From positions 34,761,596-34,825,595 of the forward strand of contig OZ024935.1 in assembly GCA_964017235.1 (NCBI GenBank): a stretch of 64,000 bases of DNA. Direction: 5' to 3'. Positions 1 through 13,000 of this stretch are shown here, piece by piece (position 1 is the first letter of the stretch; each line of letters begins with the position of its first letter). This DNA is from Sabellastarte sp. h YS-2021 (taxonomy: Eukaryota; Annelida; Polychaeta; Sabellida; Sabellidae). A program made the position numbers and the translations under genes. The notes under the pieces were generated by a model, which saw nothing but the letters and a program-made list of their open reading frames with translations, was not told the DNA's origin and made no database searches.

Positions 1-533
1 ACAATTCAGCTACACATGAGGGCTTATTTAATACTAACACATCATGTAATTTCACAGAACATTCAGCATTGAAGTGCCAGGTGAGTAATTCATGCAACAG
101 AAGTCGAAGGGTGTCGGGTCTGGCTGATTCTATTGATGTGTCCCGTGGTGTTAATAATATGTTTTGTGCCCTCATGCGTGAGCTTGATAATGGTAACATA
201 TATACGTGTCATACAGAATCTAATCAAGTGAGTATGATGGCAAACTGCATGAACCTCACGGTTCCACAATTTCAACTGGTGTAAATGTAGGTAGTTTGAG
301 TATTAGTAGTTTTAGTATCTTAAGTTCACAGCCAGGAGGGAGCCAGCAAACATCAGTGCATGATATAGCATTGTCAGTTTAGTGAACAAGATAAAGTGGC
401 AAGTCAACATAAGTTTAATAATATAAATAATATAAAAGTGGATGCACCAGCAATGCAAGTCAGAGCGTTAGGCTTTATGCCCTTACAAATGGCCCCCTTG
501 TAATATACCTTCTGGTGTGAATAATCTGCAATG

Positions 534-1925
534 TCTTGATGAAAAATCATGGTTACAAGAAATTCATGAGAAAGTTAAAAAACTGGGTGTACCCAATTAT
601 AAGGGAGCTGGAATACCTGTACCTTCCGGGTCGAATATACAAGCCTAGTGTCAGGTTTTAAATAATAATGATATTCCAAAATTATTTCAGTATCTACAAT
701 TTGGATTTCCACTTGGTGTGGATTATACCTTGTTTCAGTTTAAGTCATTTACAAAAAATCATTTATCAGCAATGAAAAATCCAGTGGGAGTTATGAAATA
801 TTTTAACAAAGAAGTTAGTAAAAACGCTATATATGGTCCATTTGATACCCAACCATTTAAAAACATGCATTTTTCACCTCTCATGGCACGACCAAAGCCT
901 GATGGGGACTCGGTATAACTGTAGATTTGTCATGGCCATTGGATTTGAGTGTAAACAGTTGTGTTCCTTCAAATGTCTATGATGACGTCCCTTTTATATT
1001 AAAATACCCGACTATTGACCAGGTAGTTGAGTGTATCAAAATGGTAGGGCCTTCTGCTCTGCTATACAGGGTCGACCATGAACATGCGTTTGCAACCTTA
1101 GTTCCGTTCAGTCTCAAATTTGGCGCCGCAGCATGCCAGATGTGTACGGATGCATTGAGGTTACATAACCAAAAATTATGGTTAATTAACTATTTGGATG
1201 ATTATGTAGGGTTTGGCCCCCATATGGCAAATAACCATTTTCTTTTGCTTATAAATTTATTGAAATTCGTAGGTTTGCCAATTAATAGCAAAAAGGTCGA
1301 GGAACATTCAAAGGTTATGACAAGCTTGGGTATCGAAATAAATGCAGAATCTGGTATTGTAAGAAGTTCTGATGAAAAAATTAAAAATATAGCCCAATTA
1401 TGTCGAAAATTAATTAAAAATTAATTGGAAAACTTATTTACATACATAGATGTTTGCACCCTTCTAGGCTTTTTATTAATAGAATACTTCCAGTTCCACG
1501 CAATACTCCACGCAATATGGTGTTAAAAATTACCTGATATGTTCTTTAGAGATATTGCACGGTTAAACAATTTTTTGGAAATATTCAATGGTCAAGTTAA
1601 ATTTTATGAACAAGTTCAAAACCATACGCAAGTGTGGGTTGCTGCTTCACTTTTACAAGTTGTTGCTAAGTATGATAACTGTGTTTATTCGTGTGATATT
1701 CCACAGGAAATAAAAGATGTAGCTTTTATTGTCCATTTTGAGGCAGCTAATATTTTTGCAGCCATTCGAATTTGGTTTAAAGAATCCCAAGATGCTACAA
1801 CTATTGTGCTATATTGTGTTGCTTTCAACATAAAGTTAGTTGCAGAACACATAAAAGGAATTCATAATACATTTGCTGATATTCTGTCCAGGTGGAACTA
1901 TTTCCAGGCAAAAAAAATTACATGA
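534..1925 (+). pseudogene. RT-RNase H of DIRS-like element 1 (broken)
   Basis: In order: VPNYKGAGIPVPSGSNIQA, then GPFDTQPFKNMHFSPLMARP (the RT entry segment shared with elements 2 and 3), TVDLSWPLDLSVNS after a frameshift near 910, the polymerase active site YLDD at 1191-1202, and LPINSKKVEEHSKVMTSLGI. RNase H-like sequence follows at 1539-1925, ending IKGIHNTFADILSRW (family HIPG...ADALSR). A deletion removes part of the palm before YLDD, and stops occur near 648, 915 and 1422. It cannot encode an active enzyme. Confidence 0.8.
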
Positions 1926-2091
1926 TGTACAATTATTAAAATTATGTCATTGGGAATCTGTAACCTCTAATTTATTGATACCAGACTTTTCAATTTAATT
2001 GGTAGTTGACTAACATAGTTAAAGAATATTTGCAGTGTTGAGAAGATGTGCTGCTGCTGGCTTGTTTGTTGTTTCAGAGTCACCATTGTTT

Positions 2092-2860
2092 GGAACCCTA
2101 GCATCTCAGGTCACCAAGAGAGTAGCTGCAGGATTATGACCACCTACCCTTGCCAGTTATACTGCTACGTTCAAGTTGTCCCTGGCCTTTGTCGTCTACT
2201 GGGGACTTTCCAGTCCTCACCATATGGGCACAATTGTATTATATTTAGAGTATTTAGCACAGAATAACTTAGCTTGCTCTCTTTGCAATCATATTGTGTT
2301 GAAGCATTTCTTTGCTTTGTTTGATTGGCCAGTACAGGTCTTGGTATCCCGAAAAGTGCAACTAATGAGGTATAGGTATCCGGAAAAGTGCAACTAATGA
2401 TAAAGATTAAAGTTAAAAGTGTTTTTACTGTTAAATTGCTTTAAAAACTCATCAGGGAAACAGACAAGTATTATAATGGCTGTGTATTCAAAGCACTGTT
2501 TTTGGTCGCATTTTATGGGTTCTTCAGGCTTGTCTCGTTGCTACCTCATACTTCTGCCATTTTTGATAGAACTCGGTTTCCAGTTGTGGGGGATATCATT
2601 TGGGGTAGTCCTGGGACTCAGGTAGTTGTAACATGTGCTAAAAATATGCATACTTCCGGCAAATACCAAGTAGTTTAGGATATGGAGCTTTGTCCGGTTG
2701 TACAGGATATGGAACTTTGTCCGGTTGTAGCTTTAAAAACTGTGTTGAAATACGTTGGAAAATCATCCATCAGAAGAAGTGGTGCATCCTTTGCGTTTGA
2801 TAACAATGTTGAATTGCCATATAACAGCATGGCAATTGAAGCAGTGAGGTAATCTGGACA
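2092..2860 (+). pseudogene. Tyrosine recombinase of DIRS-like element 1 (internally deleted)
   Basis: The N-terminal part reads TLASYTATFKLSLAFVVYWG (family: PSTR.TYR..L..FL.F), with a stop just before it. The C-terminal scraps LCPVVALK and SIRRSGASFAFDNNVEL (2690-2835) correspond to CPVRALK and FRRSGATYAFNANVDL of element 3. The middle third with the first catalytic Arg is gone. Two short tandem duplications (2344-2398, ~26-bp unit; 2677-2731, ~27-bp unit) lie inside the remnant. Confidence 0.7.
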
Positions 2861-2905
2861 TACTAACAGAACACACCTACGGCAGCAGGCACTATCCCTA
2901 TGACC

Positions 2906-3940
2906 TTTCAACAGTTACTACATTAATGTTTGGGGTTTGGCAGAGTGAATACTTCTTATACTTCTTATCGACTTTATTACATCTTAATATGACCTTTGGA
3001 GGTCATATATATCAAACAGTAAAGTCAAATTCACTTTTGCAAATTTAATTTTACTGAAGTCCATTTTCATTCAGAATTAAGTATTTGACCTTGAGGTCAT
3101 TGTTTGCTGATATACATTTCACATGAAGAAGTTAGGTAATTTGAAAGGAATCAGCCTGGTATCTTAAGTCATTTGATAACTGTAGTAATTGCAGAAGTTT
3201 CCTTTGTAAAATATGTAAATATGACTAATAGTAGCATAGTAATATGAAGGTTTGCAAGTAATAAGGCTGAGATGACCTTTGACCTCTGTGAACAGTTCTA
3301 CTAAGTGTGTTATACTGTCATTGGTTCTGAATATTAATTCAGAAGGTTTTTCAAAACTTTATAAAACAAGTTAGAAATACTTTGAAATTAATTGAGCCTT
3401 TGTATGGTTATTTGTAAAAGTAACATAAACTAGCAGATGTTAATAATTTCATGTCTTAACATGGGTGTTTTAACAAATATGTTTTTAACATGAATGTGTT
3501 TAACCATGTAGTCAATAAACTCCAAAGATATGTTTGTGACTAAAATATTGTAATAATTTGGACTTTCTCCCCTTTTGCTGAAGGCCGAAATATCATATTT
3601 TTACAATGTTATAAAGGCAAACTGTTGTGGTTTATGTTAGCCAAGATATCGGGACAAGTCTTTATGAAAATAAGAGGAAAGGACATTGTCGAAATATAAA
3701 GTTTAATTCAGATATTTTCCTTTTCTCACATTTTTGGACTTATTTTAATGGAATTAAACAAGCACAAGGAACATGGATGGTACAGATTGTATACATATGT
3801 GGATACAGTAGCTTTTAAAATATATTTGAAAGATGAACATTACCTCCATCTTACCCTCTCAGATTAAATGTACAAACATTGGTAAAAGTATTTTAAAATA
3901 TTAAACAAGGATACATCATTACTGGTGTCACATATCTCAC
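2906..3940. other. Non-coding stretch with short ggtca/tgacc motifs
   Basis: AT-rich sequence between the recombinase remnant and the last C3-like exon. Several tgacctt(t)gaggtca-type motifs lie at 2990-3300, a feature also seen in the B repeats of element 3. No exon of the C3-like gene could be recognised here. Confidence 0.4.
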
Positions 3941-4009
3941 CTGAAAGACATTTTTGTTGTCACTTCCTCCTCCTGGCGAACATGCAGTATCCAGACTTTG
4001 AGCCAACAC
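3941..4009 (-). CDS. C3-like exon o: MG6 with conserved CxPGGG
   Basis: A 23-codon exon (TATTATAATAG acceptor, CAG/GTGAGA donor, phase 0/0). It encodes VLA, then QSLDTACSPGGGSDNKNVFQ. Vertebrate C3 has DIGCTPGSGKDYAGVF here, and that Cys links the beta and alpha chains. The exon is 9.3 kb downstream of exon n, with DIRS-like element 2 in the intron between. No later exon was found between 3940 and 1. Confidence 0.85.
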
Positions 4010-7000
4010 CTATTATAATATACCTGGTATAAAGGAAGGTAAATGGATGTTTCAGTAGACATAAGCATTTACAAGAACTGTTTGTCTTTTCATACCAAAT
4101 GTATTTATTAAAGGATAAATGTCAAATGTCAAAGAAGTGACGTGCGACTATGAGGGGAAGTAGTTTTTTTTTTTTAATTATCAACAGTTTTACGGAATGG
4201 TTTCCATAAACTGCATGCATTGGTTTCTCAATATCACTGTTTTTATTACGAAATATTGTATTTTGTTTTTATATTCTCCTTTTCATAATAATTATCTCAT
4301 CATTGTCACGGTCACACGCAGGCATAGTAGCAATTACCAGTTGCCTTTAAGTAGCAACAGGAAAAGACAAAAATATTAACTTAACAATTTTATTTAACAA
4401 TGAAACATAACGATTACAGTCAACTGGCATTCTCTCAATAGTACATACAATGATACAATAATGAAACCAATCTGACCTGGCCACTGTAACTGACAGTTAA
4501 GTTTATCCGCTGTATCCAGTAATCTGTCCTGTGATCTGTCCTGTGATCCATCCAATGTCCACTAATACACAGATATCTGTATCCTGTGGTCTGTTCAATG
4601 TCCGATAACAGAAAATGTCCTTATCCTGTGATCCTTTCAATATCCAATCACACAAAATTTCGGTATTGAAATATTCAGAAAGTTTGTGCAACTGTACTGT
4701 CCACTTCAAGATATGGACAATGTCCAAAATTCAGTAAATCCACTCTCTGGTAGAACCACACACTGCATACAGAGGTAAAAAAATATCCAAAGTACAGCAA
4801 ATCTATCCAGACACTGTGGCAGTTCACTCCAGCAAAAGTTCAAAACATATTAGTTTTAAATTAACACAAATAGCCTTCCTTATAGCCAGCGGATACTGTA
4901 TCATGTGTGGCCAGATATATATACAGTTACAGGAACAGCCAGAAGCTTATAGAAGCTTATAGAAAATAATTAATGTCACCAGATTAAGTGAGGAAGTTCT
5001 AGAAACCAGATTTAATGGGTTTCCCCAAATCTATTAATATAATCACTGAGGTTATTTGAAGGATTTCTCCAGTCAAAAAAATGTATAAGTGCATAAGCAT
5101 TACAGTAAAAATTGGAAATAATTATGGTTATAAAAGAGATTCAAGCTGCTTATAAAAACTAAACCTAATCCACCATTTTAAACCATATTTTCAGATTCTG
5201 GTATTTTTTTATTACTACTTGTTTCATGAAGTTAGAAATAAATATATTGAAATATACTAGAAACAAAGTAGAAACAGTAACAAAACTGAGAGCTATGATA
5301 ACACATCATGTACTGTACAGTTTCCTGAAGGTGGTAAAAGGTCAAAGATGAGTGAAGGTTAAAAGAAGGAAGGTAAGTTTGAGGCTTTTCTTTACATGTT
5401 AGTTGTAGAATAGTAAAAGTTTTAAAAATTTTTGTACAAAGTTGAAAATTTTTAAGACACCATACTAATACAATAAAGACAACTCGCGTCATATGTAGGC
5501 ATACAAACACATACAAAACATAATGTATAAGACAACTCGTGTCAATAAAATGCTATATACTGTTACAATAAAACAACTCATGTAAAATACAGTCATATAT
5601 ATAATATAGTCACTGTCGAGATGGGGGAACTAGGGAAATGCCTAGCCCTGCCTAGTGAGGAGTCAAGTGAAGGGTCGATAGGGGGCCACCAGGGAATTGC
5701 CTGGTCCTGCCTTGGACTACAATATATGAAATTTTTGTTAAATGTCATAATCGAGAGGGGGACACCCAGGGTCAGCCTGGGGCCACCTGAAAATTCTTTG
5801 AACACTTGCTTTCCTGCTGACAACTAGCTTCAATATGGTTACGTTTGTCAACAAAGTGATTTCTTTGAACCCCTAACAATGTGTGATTGGATGGCTACAG
5901 AACAAAATAATTAAATAAAAGGACCTAAAAGTTTAAGATGTGAAACTGAAGTAGCAGGCCCCTACCAGGCCGTGCTACCCACAGTTTCCTGAAGGTGGTA
6001 AAAGGTCAAAAGGTCAAAGATGAGTGAAGGTCAAAAGAAGAAGGTAAGTGTGAGGCTTATATTTACATGTTAGTTGTAGAATAGTAAAAGTTTTAAAAAT
6101 TTTTGTACAAAGTTAAAAATTTTTAAGACACCAAGCCCAATCAGAGAGATGAGGGGATTATATCCGCAAAAGTTGAGGGTATAATGGAAGGAGCCAAGGA
6201 GGCGTTCTGGAGATAGGTCCAGACTGCAGCACTTCGCCACAACCCATGAGCCATAATGTGCTGGAGCTGAATGTTATTGTCATAAGCCAGGGTAGCTCCA
6301 GAATGCCTGAAGGTATGGAACCCATGACCTACCAACGTAATCCCGAGGTGTGTGAGGACCTTCCTTAAGCCATCTCTGATGGTAGTGTCAATTACAGGGT
6401 AAAAAGGTGGAGAGTTGTATGCAAAGAGGGGAGCTGAGGGAGAGATATCCCTAGATCTTAAGAGTTTCTTAATGGCTCTAACTGGACATAGAGTGGAATT
6501 TTTAAGAGCTGGAATCTGGACAAAGTGGTGAGCTGAACTATCTTGTAGGGTTTTTGTCCATTTTAGCAATATGTGAGCTCCTGGTGGGAGGAAAAGAATG
6601 TCCTGTCTTAAAATATGCTTATTTCTATCAAACTTAAATCTAGAGTGAGGGGCAATGTTGGACATTCGAAGGAAAGCAAAGAATGCCAACAGAAAAGCTG
6701 CTCTAAATAGTGGAGGGCCATGAAGAATCTCACACGCCTTAGATATGGCTGAGAGGGTGGTGAGATCAAAAATACCCCTAGGGGTAGGGGAAAATTTTGA
6801 CTTGATTGAAATGCTCTTAATATAAGAAGCTACCAAATGGTGATCAAAAGGGGCTCAGTTCCAGCCAAACTTTTTCCAAGCTGTTTTCAAAGAGGACATA
6901 TAGTTCAGCATAACTTTATAAGAAATGGAATTAATATGCAAGAATTTCATAAAAGCCAAAAGTGAATGAACTGATGGAGGAACCGGAAGTGACATGAATA

Positions 7001-10000
7001 TGGTGAATGAGAGATAAGTCCTGATGTGAGTGTTGTGAGCACCTCTGGTAGAAGGTCTGTAAGCATACTTGGCTCTGGTCAAAGCTGCTTCAACCAATTG
7101 TGATGAAGGCAAACATGGATCTGAAATTACAAATGAGTTTCGAGATTAAAGTAGCTTACAGGTACTTTCTCCCAACAATAGTAAGTACTTAACATGGTCA
7201 AAATGTCCCTATGCACGGTTCTGTCAGAGTAGAGCCTTGATAAAGCATCAGCTATGATATTAAACCTGCCTGGAATGTGTGAAATGTCAAGGTCAATATC
7301 ATGAGAAGCCGTAAGTAACCAAATATTTCTTATGCAAAGGGCTAGGAAGGGGTCTTTGGTTTTCCCGGTCTTAACCACCTGAACCACTCCCAAATTGTCA
7401 CAATGAACCTTTAAGTGTTTGTGCTGCCAAGAACTTCCCCAAACTCGCAAAGCAATTACTAAATTCAGCATTTCAAAGTGTACGATGGATAGTTTAAGGT
7501 CACCAAAGTTGTGAATGTGAGTGGCATAGACCTTATTCTGCCATACTGCTCCCATGCCAGTAAGGCATGCATCCAAAAATAATGATTGGGAATCCTCAAT
7601 TTCAGTTTTCTTAATGTATGAAACACCATTGTAGGTAGGTAAAAAGGTGGGAAACCAATGGATGTCCTTGTGAAATTCGTCACTCAGTTTGATCTTTTTC
7701 TGGTGAGAATTTTTCCTGAACAGGTCTAAAATTCTGTTAATAAAGGTCCTAGAAGGTTTAACACATTTTTGAATATAAACCAATTTTCCAAGCAACGACT
7801 GGTATGCCTGTTTAGAAAGACTATTCTTGTTACTAACCGCTACACATTCTGCATAACTTGCCTCAAGTTTGTCTTGAGCAATACTCATAGTATTAGTATC
7901 AATATTGATGTCAATACCAAGACACGTTAACTGCTTGGTAGGGGGGGTGAGTTTGCTTGCATTGATAGGGAGACCCAATTCATCCAAAAGATCACATAAC
8001 AGAGTGAATTCTGTTGAAGCCTTATGTTTGGAAGATACGACGATGTATTCGTCAATATAGCAATGAAGTTTCACACCTTTCTTTGCCATAATGAAAGCAA
8101 TTGCGTCTGACAAAATCTGGAAGGCTCCGGATCCGTGCATCCAGCCGAACACGACGGCAAGATCGACGTAAAATGCATCAGCCCACTTAATGCCGAACTT
8201 AAGTGCATTGGCAGGATCCACTCTGAGGTTGCGAAATGCATGGGCTACATCTACTTTAAAAAGAACGACGTCATCCTCCGCTTCGCATATGTCCTGAGCA
8301 ATACTGTCGATAGTGGGAAATTTTAATATAAACAGGGTCTGGTCGAATTCGTTCTTGTCCATGTGGTCATTAACAGACTGGCCCGCAGGGTGTGATAGAT
8401 TCAATATAACTCACCTTTTGTCTCCGTCCTTTGGCCGTGTCAATAAAGGTGAACAATGAAACTGATTGTGATTAATGTCTCGAATAGGGCCCAATAAAGC
8501 TCATAATTTCTTTTCTTTGTTAATATATTCCTGAACCTGAGAAGGAAATTGACATGCAGAATAATGGTTCGAGACTTCTTTGTTACATAATTCGTGGTTG
8601 TTAATTAACGACAAAGGATAACCAAATTTGATATACTGGATAACCCTCTTATCCGAATAATCCAGGAGATGTTTTTCCCAGGCTTCAACATTGAGCCCCG
8701 ACTTTATGGGAATTCTGGCTGCTCTATAGTTGGGGACCCCAGTATCAAGGATACAGTCAGCTACTTTGAGGAGTGTGTCAATGGAGGATATCTCTACAGG
8801 TTCCCTATCTGGGCCTATAAACAAGAAGTCAGTAGCAGCCTGAGTGAGGTAACCAAATTTTTTATCTGGATAGTTAAAATCAGTAACCAGATGCTTAGCT
8901 TTTTCATTATTCGTCTCTCTTTCGTCACATGCCTGAGCAATGTTGCTGCTACCGTTATCAACGATTGAAAGAATATCCCCCTGGGAGCTTTCCTCATGAA
9001 TAAGTTCCTGGGTAGGTTGATTAATCTCTCTACCGAGATCAATGTCAGCTGCTAACATTAACTTATCTATAATGTCAGTGATATGTTCTTCATAGGAACA
9101 TTTATAATGATCAAAGGTTTGTATATCTTTGCAGTAATTGTCATATGCCAGTGTGGGATTACTAGAAATGTGGTCACTGCTGCCACCAGTTCGAACCCGA
9201 ACTTTTGAAATTGAAATGTTAAAGGTATGATTAACCGTCAGCATGCCCACCCAGGGGCCAGTGTGTTGTACTAACCGGTGAATGTATCCATATTCATCCA
9301 CAATACAGACATAAAAACCTGACATTTTTGGTTCTCACATGCTTTGTATATAAGCAATTTTAAACCATTGATTATCCATCAATGCTTCTTGATCAAAAAT
9401 ATACAAATATTGACCATGGATATTTTTCATGCCCGGGTCAGTGTCACTGTTGTTAGCATTCACCATAGTATCCACATACGTTTGGTTATCTATTGTGACT
9501 AATGTGATACTTCATGTCTATCATTATACACATAAACTGGTTTCATATCATTTCTGTAAGGGCTAAGATACCCCATCTGATCTACAGATTTACTAAACTC
9601 AATGAGATTATTCAACTGTCCATTACATACCAGGAATTGGGGATCATATTCGAACCCAAGACCAGTGCCTCTGTGGAAATCATCATTACAGTCCAAAGTA
9701 CCTCTTACTTGGCCACCATCAGCCGACAACTGGACCTCCTGGTGGGGGTAATGTTCGTACCCACTAAGGTCGTAGTTACCATATTCTATGCCATAACGCT
9801 TATAGGTATTCTCCTTACCATCACTGGCACAAGAATGCTGCTTACCATAATTAACAGAAATATTATTACTGTATTATTCTAACGTTACAGAATTGCTGTA
9901 CTTTCCAGCCAGTTCATTCATATTAATGTCGTTTATACTGTCATTTGTGCAAAGTTTATCACTAATGTCGTTGTTATAATTTAATACACAATTTTTTTAT

Positions 10001-13000
10001 TTTTACAGAATTGTCAAGATCAAGCCCTTGTCCTTCGATGTGGGAGTGGTCCAGGGGTCGACCAAGTACCTATTTCCTTCCAGAAAGCTTTGCATCCTGA
10101 GTGTTACTGGCATTGCGATGGAAACACCTAATCTCTGGGTGCCCTAAGGAATGTCCTTGCTTGTAACAAAAATTGCAAAAATGTTTGTAAGTCCCATAAT
10201 GTCCTTCACTGGAACATGATCCCTCATTAAAATATCTGCAGATCCTAATTTTTGGGGCCAAGGAGTTAACAGATTGGGTATTGTGCATGACGAGCTGGGA
10301 GTTGCTGATCCTATTCAATGACCACTGCATACTATCTGCCCAACTAAGTCTGCCCTCCTCAATATCAGTCATGGAAACCGCCCATGCTGACTTCACGACT
10401 GGCCACGGTAGAGAGACGGCATCACGCATAGCTGCCGCCATCTGGATCAGCATGTTCTTGGATTAGCTATGATCTTCCACTAAAAGGATATTCGCAATCT
10501 GGCCTGAAGCCCATTGGGCCAGAGTAAGGTCATCGTAAGATGGTTTTTTAAGATGCGATGCTGATACTAATCCCTCATTAGGCCATCTAAAGCTGGGACC
10601 TACGGTTGTGGTTTCAGTAGTATTATACCGCCCAGACTTCTTCCTGTTGATATTCAGCTTACCTTGGAGGGCTTCTTTGTCTGCCTTGTAGTCGTAAGAC
10701 GCTAACAGTTGAGATACGGCTGTGGAGATACTAGGTATTGATCTGAGGACCTCTGCTTTAGGCACTACCACATTCCTACCATCTGAAGCTCCAATGAATT
10801 GAGCTGGTACCGTGCCTAAACCGTGAGCTTCTGCCCCACCCAAATTCGGCCTGTGAAGTGATGACTGCCTGTTGACTGTGATCTGGTGGTCAACCACACC
10901 CTTCTGATGGTTCGCTGAAGAAGGTGTGGGTCAGGTGATAGTGGTAGAACTGACACTACCAGTCCTTTCGACTCTGTCTATTCGCTTTGACAGTTCCCGA
11001 TTAGCCGCATCAAGCTTATTCAACATTTCAATTATTGTCTGCCCTGTAGATGCCGACATGAAGTTCTGGCTTGTAGAAGGAACAGTGCTTACAGGAATCT
11101 GTTCCTGAACCTGGAGGTAGGACCCATCATTAACAGATACAGAAGACTTATTCTTACTAGGCTTCTTTGGTGAAGTTCTAGCCTTATCTGAAGCTCGTGT
11201 CTTCCTTTTCTGTTGAGAGACAGGTGACTTCTTGTGTGTAGATGGCATTATAAAAACACTAAAACTTGACAAAATAAAATGATGATAAAAGTAAAGTTTA
11301 TTTTTTTGAAAATTCTTTGAACACTTGCTTTCCCACTGACAACTAACTTCAATATGGCTACGTTTGTCAACAAAGCAATTTCTTTGAACCCCTAACAATG
11401 TGTGATTGGATGGCTACAGAACAAAATAATTAAATAAAAGGACCTAAAAGTTTAAGGTGTGAAACTGAAGTAGCAGGCCCCTACCAGGCCGTGCTACCCA
11501 CAGCTGCAGTGTGTGTGCAGAGATGGGTTCATGCCATGACATAGCAACCAAATCTGGGGTCAAATAGTCAATTTCGGTGGGTTTTGTGTTTTGGCTTATA
11601 TCATTTGTGTATCTATCAATGGATTAATAGTTGAAATTTGTATTTTTTGTTGCATTTACCCTTCAAAGAAGTAGTCCTTAGTACCCAGGAGGGTCCAATA
11701 TTTGCCTGAAATCGCTCTATTCCTTACAGTTTTTGAGATAAACAACGTTTTCTATTTCCAACAGATGGCGACGGAAATTGGAAAAATTTTCAATTTTTCA
11801 AAGGCTATAAGGGAGTGGCCCTTAGTACCCAGTACTGTCCAAAATTGCATGAAATCACTAGAAATCTCAAACAGTCATCAACAAGTAGGTGAACAAAATA
11901 TTCACAAAAAGTGTAAATTCTATGGAATTGAAGTAACAAGTGATTTAGTCATTGGCAAAATGTCAAAGTAGCTATTACTGAGCTAGCTATGGAGCTACAG
12001 CTCTAAAAATTTACCATGACACAGATCATCAAAAAGTAGGTAAACAATATATTTCACAAAAAAACCCCGTTAATTCAATAGTATTAAAGTTACAAGTGAT
12101 TTACTCAGAGGCAAAATGTCAAAGTACATATTACAGAATTAACTATGGAACTACCGCTCCGTAAATTGGAAACAAAGTGGGTGAACATAAATCACCATTG
12201 GCACCAAAATCATAATTAAGTAATTTAATACTATACTCTGGACTGAGCATTCCAGTAGCCATACACACATTTCACCACAGAGGAGATAAAAAACAATCAT
12301 ATACTTTGCTTTGTACAGTTCGGAAGTGTTCAAAATCTTGTTAAGACACACAATCCACCTTTAATTTTATAGAATTTCAGCTTTCTGGGTATTTTTTATA
12401 TGTCTGTGTGAGGTCTGGATCCATATTCATAAGCATTCTTATTCTTAAACTGAGAATTTTCTTAAAATGCAGGCGTTTCGTGGGAAAAATTCTCTGAATA
12501 AGAAAATTCTTAAGAATAGGACTGGGTAGTGCAATTCTTTACAAATAAAACCTTTATCCTGCTCAACAAGTAAAGTACTAATGCTATCATTTTTTCTGCT
12601 TAGCAATTGCATCCAATTTGTTAATAACACTTAAAATTCCAATCCTAAGTCTAATAGTTATTTTACAGTGCTTAATCTCTACCTATTGACAGACTCTAAG
12701 ACACATAATGCCAGAAATCAGAGACAGTAATCGTTAGACATTGCAATGGGTTGGCACAATGGAGAAAAACTGAAACAGGACCAAAAGGAATGAATATAAA
12801 AACGCTTATTCCTTGAATTTTTTCTTATTCTAATATTTTTTCTTGGAAATGGTTGATTGTGAATATGGGCTCAGGTCTGTGGAAGCAATGGGGCTGCCTC
12901 ATTTTGTCAGCCATCGGGCAATAACAAGTGGCATGTAATCCTGTCCCTCACTGATTTATACCTATAAAAGTGCTTGTTTATTTCATTTTATTGTGTCCTG

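Larger units (their letters stand above)
1..2905 (+). mobile_element. DIRS-like element 1, decayed (left end outside window)
   Basis: Remains of a tyrosine-recombinase retrotransposon: pre-RT linker, RT, RNase H and recombinase pieces in the usual order, with many stops, frameshifts and deletions. It has the same domain order as elements 2 and 3. No matching split direct repeats were recognised. The first ~530 bases show scraps of coding-like sequence but nothing I can assign. Confidence 0.7.
5321..11503 (-). mobile_element. DIRS-like element 2, split-direct-repeat type, nearly complete
   Basis: Read on the minus strand the order is A1 (11503-11308), Gag, ORF2 with RT-RNase H, tyrosine recombinase, B1 (6133-5985), A2 (5984-5789), a 326-bp spacer, B2 (5462-5321). 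Such split direct repeats are known for PAT/Ngaro-type members of the tyrosine-recombinase retrotransposons, which integrate without target duplication. Coding frames are long and interrupted by only a few stops, so the copy is fairly young but dead. It sits in a C3-like gene intron in the same orientation as the gene. Confidence 0.85.

Noticed and set aside
4503..4727. 74-codon minus-strand frame ending GQITGQITG
   Set aside because: Product of a degenerate short repeat (cctgtgatc). No domain.
8135..8968. Plus-strand frames of 63 and 99 codons inside element 2
   Set aside because: Antisense shadows of the RT and pre-RT coding region.
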